Below are positions 1-9,546 of a stretch of 64,000 nucleotides of DNA, in pieces. The stretch is taken from the NCBI GenBank assembly GCA_963978545.1, contig OZ021729.1, forward strand, positions 91,976,466-92,040,465, in the 5' to 3' direction. The DNA is from Linyphia triangularis (Eukaryota > Arthropoda > Arachnida > Araneae > Linyphiidae). A program made the position numbers and the translations under genes. The notes beneath the pieces are model-generated. The model did not search any database, had not been told where the DNA came from, and worked only from the letters and a program-made list of their open reading frames with translations. Each line of letters opens with the position of its first letter. Position 1 is the first letter of the stretch.

Positions 1-398
1 GTTTCGAAACAATGTCGAATTGACTATTCTAAAGCCGAGAATAATTGACGAAATTATTTGGGTTTCAATGACCAGCGTTCGAGGAAAATTATCACCGCTA
101 CTTTAATATGTATCGAGAAATTATTTCGGATTTGCGCGCGGGAAAGAATCAGCTTTAATGTCAGAGATTAAATTTTACCGACAATTGTTTGCTTTCAAAA
201 GCAAACTCAAAATAAATGTTTGCGATTATTCTTTTATTTTATACTGCGCCGTTGCGAAAGCTTTTTCAAGTACGATCTACTTTTTTAAGTTAATATTCCT
301 TATTGTTTGTAGAAATTCAGGAGTAAAGATGTATTACACTGTAAAAAAACACAACCAATTTATACTTTATTCTTCTATCGGTATGATCCTTGAATGAT
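1..398. other. AT-rich DNA, nothing recognised
   Basis: Ordinary AT-rich sequence. The only open frame starts at 158 and is 79 codons long, rich in F/I/Y/K as expected from AT-rich DNA. I see no domain, splice structure or repeat family. Confidence 0.6.
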
Positions 399-1145
399 TT
401 AAGGTATACATATACGTTGGGAATCGCAAAAATTGACCCAAACAGGCATTTTTGTTTTTTCATTCTACAATGTTCTCCAATTCATTACCTTTAAAATGAT
501 ACCAATAACTTTCTTATAGTTAAAATACTTTTTTAATTACACGCAATTTCGTAAAGGTCAACGTTTAAAACATATTGGAAAAAAGAAAATGTCGAAAACT
601 TTGAACTCAATTTCTGGGGAACTGCTTTTCATTGTTGAGTGAATGTACTCCAACGGTGATATCTTAAGAGTTAATTAATTGATTTTTTAAATTTAAACTG
701 TATAATTTATATAACATTTCAGATCACGGGCCCTAGCTGTTTACAAAAATGTTGGTAAAAAATAGATTTTTTTATGTATTTTAGAATATTTTTATTTTTA
801 GAAATTTTTTATTTTTTCTAGTATTTTTCATGTTAAATGTTAAAATTTAAAAAATATTTAAGTTATGCATTATATTTTGCTCGGGTCTGTGTATCAATAC
901 CTTGTCTTTAATTTCCAGTAAGAAATTTGTTTCAAAATTAATTAGGTATTATTTTATCATCGTTGCAATTAGGCCTTAATTAGTAAATTAAAATTCAATT
1001 AATTAAATAAATATTTTATTTTTTTACTTTTTGTTACTGCAAATACATTAAATTTTTTGCTCTTGTAATTTTCTAAAAATTTTGACACGCTGGCATAAGA
1101 ACTAAAAAAAAAAAAAAAAAATTCCAACGTATATGTATACCTTAA
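399..1145. mobile_element. Non-autonomous TTAA DNA transposon, copy 1
   Basis: The 739-bp body (403-1141) has perfect 18-bp terminal inverted repeats: GGTATACATATACGTTGG at 403-420 and its complement at 1124-1141. It is bounded by TTAA on both sides (399-402 and 1142-1145), the target duplication of piggyBac-like and Kolobok-like transposons. The interior is AT-rich with no transposase frame, so it would need an enzyme from elsewhere. A related element lies at 9789-10469. That one shares the GGTATACATATA end, and when reversed it also shares the AATCGCAAAA block that follows the terminus. Identical termini suggest fairly recent movement. The superfamily cannot be fixed from TIR and TSD alone. 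Confidence 0.85.
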
Positions 1146-1883
1146 TAGAAAAAAAAATATTTCATATCACGCTTCAATTTTTTTAAAAAAGAATTCTGAC
1201 TATCAAAGCTTATTAAAAGTAAACCAAAACGACGCTAGCAGTAAAGTCTCTGAAATATAAAATTAAAAAAAAAAAAAAAATTACGCAATTCACATCCCCC
1301 CAGAAAATCTATAGTTGACACGCAGGCAAAAAGACCATGAGGCGTGCGTGCACTTATTCATAACATAAATTTCCTATCCTCTACAATAATACGATACTGC
1401 ATTATAACCAGTTATGTAAAGGAGAGAAAAAACACCGAAACTAACAAAAAAAAAAATGCGAGTTTTATGCATCGATTCAGTCTAACAATAAAAGTGATTT
1501 GAAAAAAAAGAGGAGAAAAAATCCATTTAGATTCAAAAATAGGAATATATTTCCGCATTTTATCGCCCGGTGTGACACGAGAGGACTTTTGTCAGAAAAC
1601 AACCGAAAATGAAAAACAATGAAGTAGCGATAAAAAAGAAAGAGCTCACAATGGCCACAACTTGATGAAACTCCCGCTCACCGATGTCGGTTCACAAATT
1701 TCGGTCACACGAACATTTTAATTGTTGCGGTCATCTGTTACCTCAATAACATGTCAAGTTCGGAAAATAGACACGATTCATTTAAAACTAGTCATTCTTC
1801 TATTAGGCTTGACGGACCACTTTTGACTTCCACTAAGGACCTCTAGATGGGAACAACTGATCTAAACAATATCGTACCTTTCT
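1146..1883. other. AT-rich DNA with A-runs, no gene seen
   Basis: A-runs interrupt AT-rich sequence. The stretch 1540-1720 is slightly more balanced in composition but shows no frame or repeat I recognise. Confidence 0.55.
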
Positions 1884-2230
1884 ACAACAGGGACGCAACT
1901 CAAAATCCTTCATTTTAAGTAAAAACGTGTAAGAATGAACACACAGGACAACAGGGACACAACTCAAAATCCTTCTTTTTGAGTAAAAGTGCACACACGG
2001 AATCCCAAACACGGAATCCCACTTGTAGCTGGTTGATCGGTACAAGATTGCTTACAACAGACTCAAGACCAACTGATTCATGTGACAACAAGTTATGTAA
2101 AAAAATACCAGGTAGTCTGCGATTGTGTACACATTTTAACTCAAAAAAGAAGAATTTTGAGTTGTGTCATTTGACAGCGAGGCGTACCAAATTTTGGGAA
2201 GATACTATCATTGGAACAAGAAGGATCGCC
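1884..2230. repeat. Family C foldback repeat, copy 1
   Basis: A unit beginning ACAACAGGGACRCAACTC occurs twice as direct repeats, at 1884 and 1948 (about 64 bp apart). It occurs again inverted at 2125-2170, where GTGTACACATTTTAACTC leads into a GAGTTGTGTC end. The block can therefore fold back on itself. The piece between holds TAGCTGGTTGATCGG near 2026. A second copy with the same order (unit, unit, GCTGGTTGA, degenerate inverted unit) is at 36447-36740, so this is an interspersed family. The open frames on both strands here (1833-2045 and 1979-2296) arise from the repeat and show no protein family. Confidence 0.7.
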
Positions 2231-3229
2231 ATCTTATATCTGACCCATAGACCTAATGTAGATATACATATAATATTTGCCAAAGTGTTGCTTTAAAACG
2301 TACTAGATACAGCAACTTTAATGAAAAAAGATGACTAACAAAATTTGAAGAGAAAATTAGTGCTTTTCTTTTATATTTAATTATTAAAAAGTTATTCAAA
2401 CTAGCTTAAAAAACTTTGTAAAACGCAATAAAAAAAAAAAAAAATCCTATTTTTTTCATGTTTTATGAATGAACTTTCATTACAGTTATTATACGTCGTT
2501 AGATATTCTCATGTTTAAAATTATACTTAGGCAATTATTATGGTCAAAAATATTAAGTGATAAGAGTGATCAAGTTGGTATTTAAATGTATTTTATATTC
2601 GTAGTAACAACATTTATTTGTAAACTCAATGACTTTAAAGCTTTTTTTTTTTAAAAAAGAATACTTTACAAAGTTTTCATAAGTTAGCTTATAAAAACTT
2701 TAAAAAAATTATCAATAAAATGAAAAACAGTTATTTTTCAAATTAGGATTAATGATCTTTTATACCAGTTGATAAATCTGGTAAAAAAAATTACTGTGTT
2801 TTATACTTCGGTGGATAGTATAACCAAGTTACCTCATGTTAAATAGTACATTTTCTCTTTATTTTGTTATTATATCAGGTATGAAATTCGTTTCAATATT
2901 TTATAAGTGATATTTAGTCTTATTTCTGACCCAATGAAATATTTTTTAAATTCTGACAAAATATTTTTTTGAAAAAGTTGTATCCGAAGTCATAGCAATA
3001 AAAAAAAAAACTGATTCATACGAAATATGAAAAGCAAAGTTTTTTACTGGAAGCATATTTAAATTGACTTCCCAATTTTTTCCCCTCCATTTCTGTCGCG
3101 TCACCTATTGAACCAGAAACGAAATCCAGTCAATATTTAAATCTTAACCTTTGAATTCAAAGTTGTAATTGCCTTTGAAATTAGTTTAAAATGTAACGCA
3201 ATGTGTTCCAAAAAAGTTGCGTGCTTCAT
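2231..3229. other. AT-rich DNA, nothing recognised
   Basis: Long A and T runs, no frame of interest, no repeat family matched elsewhere in the window. Confidence 0.6.
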
Positions 3230-3620
3230 TTAGACTTTCCTTCTTCGCATAGATCGGTGGAAGAGTGGCGATACGGTATACAGTGGGCGCCTCAACTAAT
3301 TATCATGTGAACTGTCTGCCTATAACATCCCCGAAACCACCACAAAAAAGGGCCTAATTGATGCAAACACTCGTAAAACCCATTCCCACACAAGAATGCG
3401 TCCATAGAAGCAACAAAACAAGTCCCCAGACAGCCAAAAGACATCTCAAGACAGAACAGGCTGACCCCCTGCCGTCAATTCTTATCCAGATCGGCAATAA
3501 ATTAACGTAATTGTGACTCTGTCTGACGCCTGTAAATTACACCACAAGGCATTGTGGAGAGGATTCGGGGAACAGTCATTGATAGCACACGGCGCCGGGT
3601 AAACTGGTGGTCTCAAACGA
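3230..3620. promoter_or_regulatory. Balanced-composition block, possible enhancer
   Basis: About 390 bases stand out from the surroundings by balanced composition and few homopolymers. They hold many short sites that resemble transcription-factor motifs: CTAATTATC (3295) and GGCCTAATTG (3351), which are homeodomain-like; AAACCACCACA, Runt-like; CAGACAG and GTCTGTCTGAC, SMAD-like; and an ACCACAAGGCATTGTGG near-palindrome near 3542. The 112-codon open frame at 3554-3892 has no recognisable domain and I do not call it a gene. The enhancer reading is inference from composition and needs sequence conservation to stand. Confidence 0.3.
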
Positions 3621-4586
3621 ATTGGTTGTTTTCTTCTTCTCATGTGTCCCTACGTAAGAAAACAGGTGGATACAACTTTAAAAAACAGAAAACAATACAG
3701 GATCCACATATAAAATTAATATTGAGAACTATGTCGCCCATCATAATCGAGTCCTTAAAACAAAAAGAACCCATAAAAGCAAAGTTTTTAAGGAAAAGTC
3801 CCAGTAATGTCATTCCCTACACTAATATTTACATTTTGTATCAAGAGGAACTTCCTGCAAGGGGCATCCCCCTGACTCTTGAAATTTTTTAAAAAATGAG
3901 GGAAAAGATAAAGCACATATGCCGTTTATACTTTTATGTTACAACGAGCATTTTTTATATTTTATTATTAGTTTAGTCTTTTGTTTCTTTCCTATGTCGT
4001 TTTTATTTTTCTGACGCTTCTTGTCTATGATTACTAGAGGCTGATGAGTAAAAAGTATTTTTTACTTTTATTGTATAATCCTTTCCTGTGTATTTCTCAA
4101 AATTCTAGGAAAATGTTTTGTTTTTTAAGTCATCAGGTATATTATCATGAAATCTATTTTTAGAATTCAATTGAACATATTCCAATAATGCATTCGTGTT
4201 TTTTTTTTTTAAATTATTATTATTATTATTTTGTAAAATTATTATAACCGAAACTTGGAAGAAATAAAATAATACTCTTCTGTATTTTTGCATCTTCGAG
4301 TTTCTCTATTTTAAACAATGTCTCTTGAATGCCGTGAGATCTAGTTGAATGACAAAAAAAAAATCTTTAAAAATGTATATTTTAATATTTTTACTATTTT
4401 GTATTTTTTTCTCTTTAACAGGGTTGCGCTTGCAAAAATATATACCATGAATTTTAACTATTCTTAATGAGTATAATTTATAATGCATAATTATTAATTA
4501 ACATTTACAAAAAAAATAAATTATTTTGATAAAAATCTAGTCTTGCACCCCCTTGAAAATGTTCCTGGGGGCGCCCATGTTTACTA
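3621..4586. other. AT-rich DNA with a short ATT microsatellite
   Basis: Contains a short ATT run at about 4210-4232. Two open frames on the minus strand (4105-4293 and 4306-4488) are Lys/Asn/Phe-rich and follow from AT composition. Confidence 0.55.
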
Positions 4587-4953
4587 TACTCGCTATGTTA
4601 CAATCTTCTAGACCAGTGCATTTAGAAACTACTTTGTAGAAAATCTTGACATTTGAGTTGGTAGGAACAACATTACGTCATGAAATGACATAAATTGGTT
4701 TCATTTAATGTATATCAATTACAAATGAAAATTAAAATAGCAAAAGACTATTAAAGGGGGCGCCACTGTATAGACATTGGCGTAAATACATTAAATATAA
4801 AATAACATTTTTTAGACGCTATTTTCGAGTTTTTAATTTATGTCGTTTCATGAAGTAATCCTTTTTGTCAAATGTCAAGGGAGTTTTATTAGAAAGTAGT
4901 TTCTAAATGCATCGGGCTAGAAGATTTAAACATAGCGAGTACATGATCCTTAT
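4587..4953 (+). mobile_element. MITE-1, copy 1 (long terminal inverted repeats)
   Basis: The ends are inverted copies: TACTCGCTATGTTACAATCT opens the left end at 4587, and its complement closes the right end at 4941. The arms stay complementary for about 110 bp each (4587-4698 against 4838-4941), including CATGAAATGACATAAATT. Comparison with copies at 9547-10560 and 36105-36447 suggests the right terminus extends to about 4953 (GGATCAT next to TACTCGC). The core carries GGGGGCGCCACTGTATAGAC and has no protein frame. This is a non-autonomous DNA element. The TSD is not resolved and the superfamily is unknown. Confidence 0.75.
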
Positions 4954-5149
4954 TAGGATATCCTCTTAATATAAATCCTTTTTATGCATTGCGAATTTTT
5001 ATGTGCAATTGCAACTTATCCAAGCGACATTGAATTCAAATTGAGTTTGCATAGTGTCGATCACAGGCATATTAAGCCGAAAAACTGGCTATTGGAATTT
5101 TCTAAAATTGCGATAAGCAAAAATAGTAGGAATCAAAAAGTTGTTTTTC

Positions 5150-5335
5150 CCCGAAGAGGTTACGTTAGCGTGCTAGCTTCTAGACAGCGAGGTTGCGGAT
5201 TCCGAGCCCCGTGTTAGGCATGGGTGTTTGTAAATGTATGTTGGCTTGACTAATGACGAATGTTTCAGCGCGTTATAGCCCTCGTGTTGCTGACGGCGCC
5301 AGATAATCTGAAAACAACCAACCCGAAGACGTTAC
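5150..5335 (+). mobile_element. SINE-1, 5'-truncated copy with TSD
   Basis: The body (5164-5321) matches the full SINE-1 copies at 12905-13090 and 22590-22769 (both minus strand), from GTTAGCGTGCTAGCTTCTAG to the tail CTGAAAACAACCAACC. The region before GTTAGCG is missing. The body is flanked by direct repeats CCCGAAGAGGTTAC (5150-5163) and CCCGAAGACGTTAC (5322-5335), a 14-bp duplication with one mismatch. A truncated 5' end with an intact 3' tail and a TSD is the signature of LINE-driven target-primed reverse transcription. The B-box-like GGATTCCGAGCCCC is present, but the A-box is cut, so the copy cannot be transcribed from its own promoter. Confidence 0.85.
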
Positions 5336-5860
5336 AGTATTTGACGAGAAGCTAATAGCAGAATTGTTGGAAAGACGTACTTACTCGCCAAGTTCCATCG
5401 CGAATGGGACATTAAATATCATAAGATTAAGAATTCATATACATTCAATATTGTTAATTACTTACACTTTTAAATAAAATAAAAAAAATATGATCTTTTC
5501 CTGCTGAAGATGTTTCGAATTATTTCTTTAGTACTGTCTTAACTTTAACAGGATCCTCCAATTATTCCTGATAGAAATTATACGTTCCAAGTGAAATTGA
5601 CTCACACTAACTGACCAATTCATTCAACTTGCAGTAACTTATTAAAAATAAAAGGGGGGGGGGGGAAATGAATTAAAAAATAAGGAAACAAATTACTTGA
5701 ATTTTTTCCTTTTTTCCCCCCCCCAAAACAACGTTACAAAGCACCGCACGAATAAGAAAAGGACACAAATTTACACACGGAGGTAAAATTTCGCGCGAAT
5801 GAACTTTCAGAAATAAGCGTAAAAGCTTCTAGAGAGTTGTCAGTCAGTTCTGATCGTAGA
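5336..5860. other. AT-rich DNA with opposed G-run and C-run
   Basis: A G-run at about 5654-5666 and a C-run at about 5716-5725 lie 50 bases apart on the same strand and could pair as a hairpin stem together with flanking A/T bases. No gene is seen. Confidence 0.5.
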
Positions 5861-6000
5861 TGAAACCAACAGGAACAGAAGAGTCCTGCAGCAGACACCG
5901 GGTTGATTGACGTGACGTTGTGACGTCATATGGCCCGCCCACTCAATCACGTGACCAAACAATACTAACGGGGAGAGAAACGGGCCTAATTTCGGAGGGG
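5861..6000. promoter_or_regulatory. CRE / E-box / GC-box cluster
   Basis: Within 60 bases are three TGACG half-sites (5908, 5913 and 5921). The last is a perfect palindromic CRE, TGACGTCA at 5921-5928. They are followed by GGCCCGCCCAC, which is GC-box-like, and by CACGTG at 5948-5953, a canonical E-box. GGCCTAATTT follows at 5983. Clustered CREB/ATF, bHLH and GC-box sites are typical of animal promoters. No TATA box is obvious. Whether it drives a gene to the right (see 7041-7118) or to the left is unknown. Confidence 0.4.
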
Positions 6001-6880
6001 GAAAGAAAAAAAAATTCATTGTTGCGCTGCGTGTAAATTACGATATCAAATAGTATAAGCAAATGTTTTCTTTCCAAATGTGGTACGCATAGTTTTCATA
6101 CGATTATTGTCTTAGCTTGAAATAAACTGGACAAGAGACAGAATTTTTCATTTGAAGTTATTATCTCGATACTATAAAACAATTAAACAGCGACACTCGG
6201 AAGTAAAATAACCAACTTTCTTGAGTATTTTTGCGTCATTAAAATATCATCTAGCCTCTACTTTTTCAGTTGCAATCAGATCCCAACAGTCAACCATCGA
6301 GCAGATCCATATACTAGAGTTTTCTCTTTTTTTTTTTTTTTTTTTTAAATAATAAATAAAACAAAATCGATCATCCCACTAACTGCAACTGTGAAGCCAC
6401 AAAGTTCTCAGAAGCCATTCTTGATGGATTAAACCCGTTCTATTAATCGTATCCGTTGTCAGAAACGCGCGCTTTGGGGAGCACTAATTACACACGCGGT
6501 CCCCCCCCCCCCTCCCTTTCAAACCAAAAAATCATTTGCTTCCCCCCTCCCCCCCCCTAAATTCTCCCTCTTGACCGGTTTCGCCCACTGTGTGTTGTAC
6601 CTTTTGCTTGCTGAAATGTTTTCCCTTTATTATTACTACTTTTTTTTTTTTTTTTTTTTAACTTTCGAATGACGACGAAACGGAACTGGCCAAACGATTA
6701 TCTCTCTCTGGAAACACGTGATTAACACGCCTCGTCAAACGACCCTCCCTCTTCTCTCCCCCCCCCATTTCTAATTTTTTATCGTCTGCAGGTTTTTTTT
6801 TTGTTCAAATAATCTGGGTTTTTTTTCTTTTAATACTTATTATTCCAATATCCATCGGTCAAAAGCCCCCCGTCCTGACT
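6001..6880. other. Homopolymer-rich DNA with C-tracts
   Basis: T-runs near 6330 and 6642, and C-runs at about 6500-6512, 6542-6558 and 6762-6768. The complementary strand therefore has several G-runs that could form G-quadruplexes. A CACGTG E-box lies at about 6715. No gene is seen. Confidence 0.5.
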
Positions 6881-7118
6881 CGCGAGTGAGCATTTAAAAC
6901 CGGCAAGGCGAACACAATTACATAATTATTAAGTACGAAACGTGTTATTTGCATTTAATCGCTAGACCTTGGAAATTTCCCTCCCCTTGCTCTCCAACTT
7001 TTAACTGCAACTGCAGACGGTGGTTGAGTTTTTGTAGGAGATGGATTTCTTTGAAAAAATGGCGGCTGCAGCTCATTTCTCGGAGGATTATTCACTGTAT
7101 TTATTCCACATGGAATGA
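6878..7118 (+). other. Octamer site and candidate first-exon frame
   Basis: The block has the palindrome ACTCGCGAGT near 6878 and a perfect POU octamer ATTTGCAT at 6947-6954, followed at once by TTAATC. A short ATG frame runs 7041-7118 (25 codons, stop TGA). It has two in-frame start codons in favourable contexts, GAGATGG and AAAAATGGCG, and an in-frame stop just upstream at 7035. The peptide begins MDFFEKMAAAAHFSEDYS, which reads like a natural N-terminus but which I do not recognise. For the frame to be part of a gene it must be spliced. The only nearby GT (7097, CT|GTATTT) is a weak donor. Equally it could be chance. Confidence 0.15.
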
Positions 7119-8040
7119 AACTCACATTATTCATTTATCTAAATGTCGAAACGAGTTGAAGTAATTCGAATATATCTACAACATTTTACAGAAGGTAGTA
7201 CAACATAGCAGGGAAAAAAATAAACTATTTACAAAAACACATACTACATTTTCGAAATTAATTGATATTTAGAAAGATTATGCAGAGTGTTTAAGGCATT
7301 GAAACATGTACTGCTGCTTCCTGGTTCCAGGATAAAGAAAATCATTTTCAGTTTTTCCAATTTCACAGAAAAGCTGACCAAAAGTTAAATAAAATAAATA
7401 ATAATAATAATAAAAAAAAAAAAAAAAATTAAAAAAAAAACAAAAAAAAAACTAGGCACTCGTTAAGGTGAAAATAAGATCTTTGCTGGAACAACAGCAA
7501 CGTTTTTGCAAGCTTAAATTAACATAACGTTATTGATTTTTCTATATCTAAAGAATCAAATTCAATAAAAAAATGAACACATTAGTTGATAGAATGAATT
7601 AATTAAAAAAAAAAAAAAATACAAAGAATCAAACGATTTAAAACATTATTACAATTAAGGAAATTAACGTAATGCTATTCATTTATTTTTCGATCTCTAA
7701 AGAATCAAGTTCAATCAAAAGAGAAACAAACTTTTGAACTTTAACGATACGATAACCGTTAATGTGCATACTACCTAGGAAAATTGCGGAAAACTCTTGG
7801 TTCACAGAGACAGTCAGTTAATCTAGTCAGTTAATCTGCAGATTAACTAGGTAATATGCACATAAACGGCATTCGAGCTTTAGCGGTAACATAACAAACT
7901 CCATATTTCGACTGCTTTGATTTCGAAAAACTGAACACATTACAATTAATAAAAAAAAATGTCCTATGTTTTGAAGCAATAGAGTTCGGACAACAATGCT
8001 CTATGGTTTGATGGTGAAAGACCCCTTCTTAATGCATCCG
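7119..8040. other. AT-rich DNA, nothing recognised
   Basis: A-runs at 7412-7450 and 7604-7619. At 7815-7850 there is a short direct repeat of CAGTTAATCT. No gene is seen. Confidence 0.55.
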
Positions 8041-8290
8041 CGCATTCCAGCCGAAACAAGAGAAGGGGAGGGGGGGGTGGATATCAAATGAATCATCCTT
8101 CCGTGTCTAAACAACGCACGTTAACCAACCACGACACAACAATGCGTTATTACGAGTCCATTTAAGCGGTGCGAGGGAGTAATGAGAACATTTCAAGTGC
8201 AAATGCCACCAACACGCAACGCAAATAATAAAAAACGCGACACACACAAATAAAGGACAAAAGCGGGGGAATGATTATCGTAAGAATAAA
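8041..8290. promoter_or_regulatory. Balanced-composition block, possible enhancer
   Basis: About 250 bases with few homopolymers apart from a G-run near 8070. It holds several CACG/ACGC clusters, AACCAACCACGACACAAC and TTTAAGCGGTG. It differs from its AT-rich flanks in the same way as the block at 3230-3620. A regulatory role is only inferred. Confidence 0.2.
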
Positions 8291-9090
8291 AAAAAAGCTC
8301 GATGTCCGTCCGGGCTTACCGGACGACTAACCAGAAATATGGCGGTTTTATTTTATTGAGATATGAGAGTTTGTTGGACTGGAGAGCCGAGAGTGATCAT
8401 CGAATTTCATTTGAAGGAAAATATTGAATTATTTTCAATCGTTTGAGTTCTCTAATAGGTGGGAGTACGTTGAACATTGTAAGTTAAAGTAAATGTTATT
8501 ACCCTGGGCCTTAAGCCCAAGGGTGTTTTTGGCCAAAAAAAAATGGTCCGGTGTCCGTGCACACTTAGTGTGTGGGCATGCGCAGGAAAAGCACTGAGTA
8601 GGCATTCGTCTGCTTGTATAAAAAGAAAGGTATGCTGATGTTGTTCAGTTGTATTGATGTTCTATAAAGCTCAAATAAACAAATTAAAATAACACACACT
8701 TTGAAATGAGCTTGGACTTAAAGACCAGGATAACCTGTAGCATGAATACTATTCGTATGAGATGGAAACTTTATTAAGTCATTTAAATATCTACTAGTTT
8801 AATCACGCCATTAAAAATAGTATTACAAATAGGCTCGGATGATTCTGAGGCGAAAAATATTAAAGAATTAGGAATTGTTCATTTTATACACCGACTTAAG
8901 ATGGCAACTCCAAATTTTGTAGCAAATCACCTTTTAGTGCATTTGAAAACAAGAAGCCCATCTATGAATGAATAAAAGTTGGAACTTTGACCATTTAATG
9001 AATTTGTGGTAAATGAGTAATTCGTGAAAAGCGCCAAAGTCATATTGAATCGGCACATTAGAAGATCTCCCGAATACTTTGTGGGAGCTG
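8291..9090. other. AT-rich DNA with a 24-bp palindrome
   Basis: A near-perfect palindrome ACCCTGGGCCTTAAGCCCAA continues to GGGT at 8501-8524, centred on TTAA, with one mismatched pair. Otherwise no gene or repeat family is seen. The minus-strand frame at 8934-9152 runs into repeat D and is not protein-like. Confidence 0.5.
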
Positions 9091-9272
9091 CTAATCCAAG
9101 CCGAAGACATTACTAAAACACTCGCCACGAGATTCAGTTCTATTAAAATCACGTGTGTTACTACAATAGCAAATTAATGTTACAAAACAAATTATCCGTT
9201 GTTCATGTAATACACTTTGAGTGTCGTGTCACTAAAAAACCTCTTATGTAACAGGTCGAAAACTAAATAAGA
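9091..9272 (-). repeat. Repeat D, copy 1
   Basis: About 170 bases match 23891-24055 in reverse orientation at roughly 90% by eye. Shared stretches include GTTACATAAGAGG, TGTATTACATGA, AATAGAACTGAATCTCGTG and AACTAAATAA. No TIR, tail or TSD is obvious, and no protein frame is shared between copies. It could be a transposon fragment or a duplicated functional element. Confidence 0.7.
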
Positions 9273-9301
9273 CTACTACTACTACTATTAAGAGGAAGTG
9301 G

Positions 9302-9546
9302 CTATACTAAACTCCAACTTAACTTGACATCACTAGACGATAGATCTTCACCGTGCTCATAGGCATTTAATCCATTTTAGCGGAGTGATGACATAATTCT
9401 CGCCAAACCTTATAGCCTTTTGTTCTCTACAGGGTTGTGGTTGGGCGAGCATTGTGCTTTCATGCCGCCAAAATGGATTAAATGCCTATGAGCAGTGTGA
9501 CGATCTACCGTCTAGTGATGTCAAGTTAAGTTGAAGTTTAGTATAG
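9302..9546. mobile_element. Hairpin MITE with 82-bp arms (MITE-2)
   Basis: The left arm 9302-9383 starts CTATACTAAACTCCAACTTA. The right arm 9465-9546 is its complement with about 6 mismatches. The arms share TTGACATCACTAGACG and CATAGGCATTTAATCCATTT. The ~80-bp loop has no frame. A nearly full-length hairpin of this kind is typical of foldback MITEs. TA at the termini would fit a Tc1/mariner-type target, but that is not proven. The right end abuts the left end of MITE-1 copy 2 directly. Confidence 0.85.

Noticed and set aside
3554..3892. 112-codon plus-strand frame
   Set aside because: No recognisable domain. It overlaps a block that is better explained as regulatory, and no splice or start evidence supports it.
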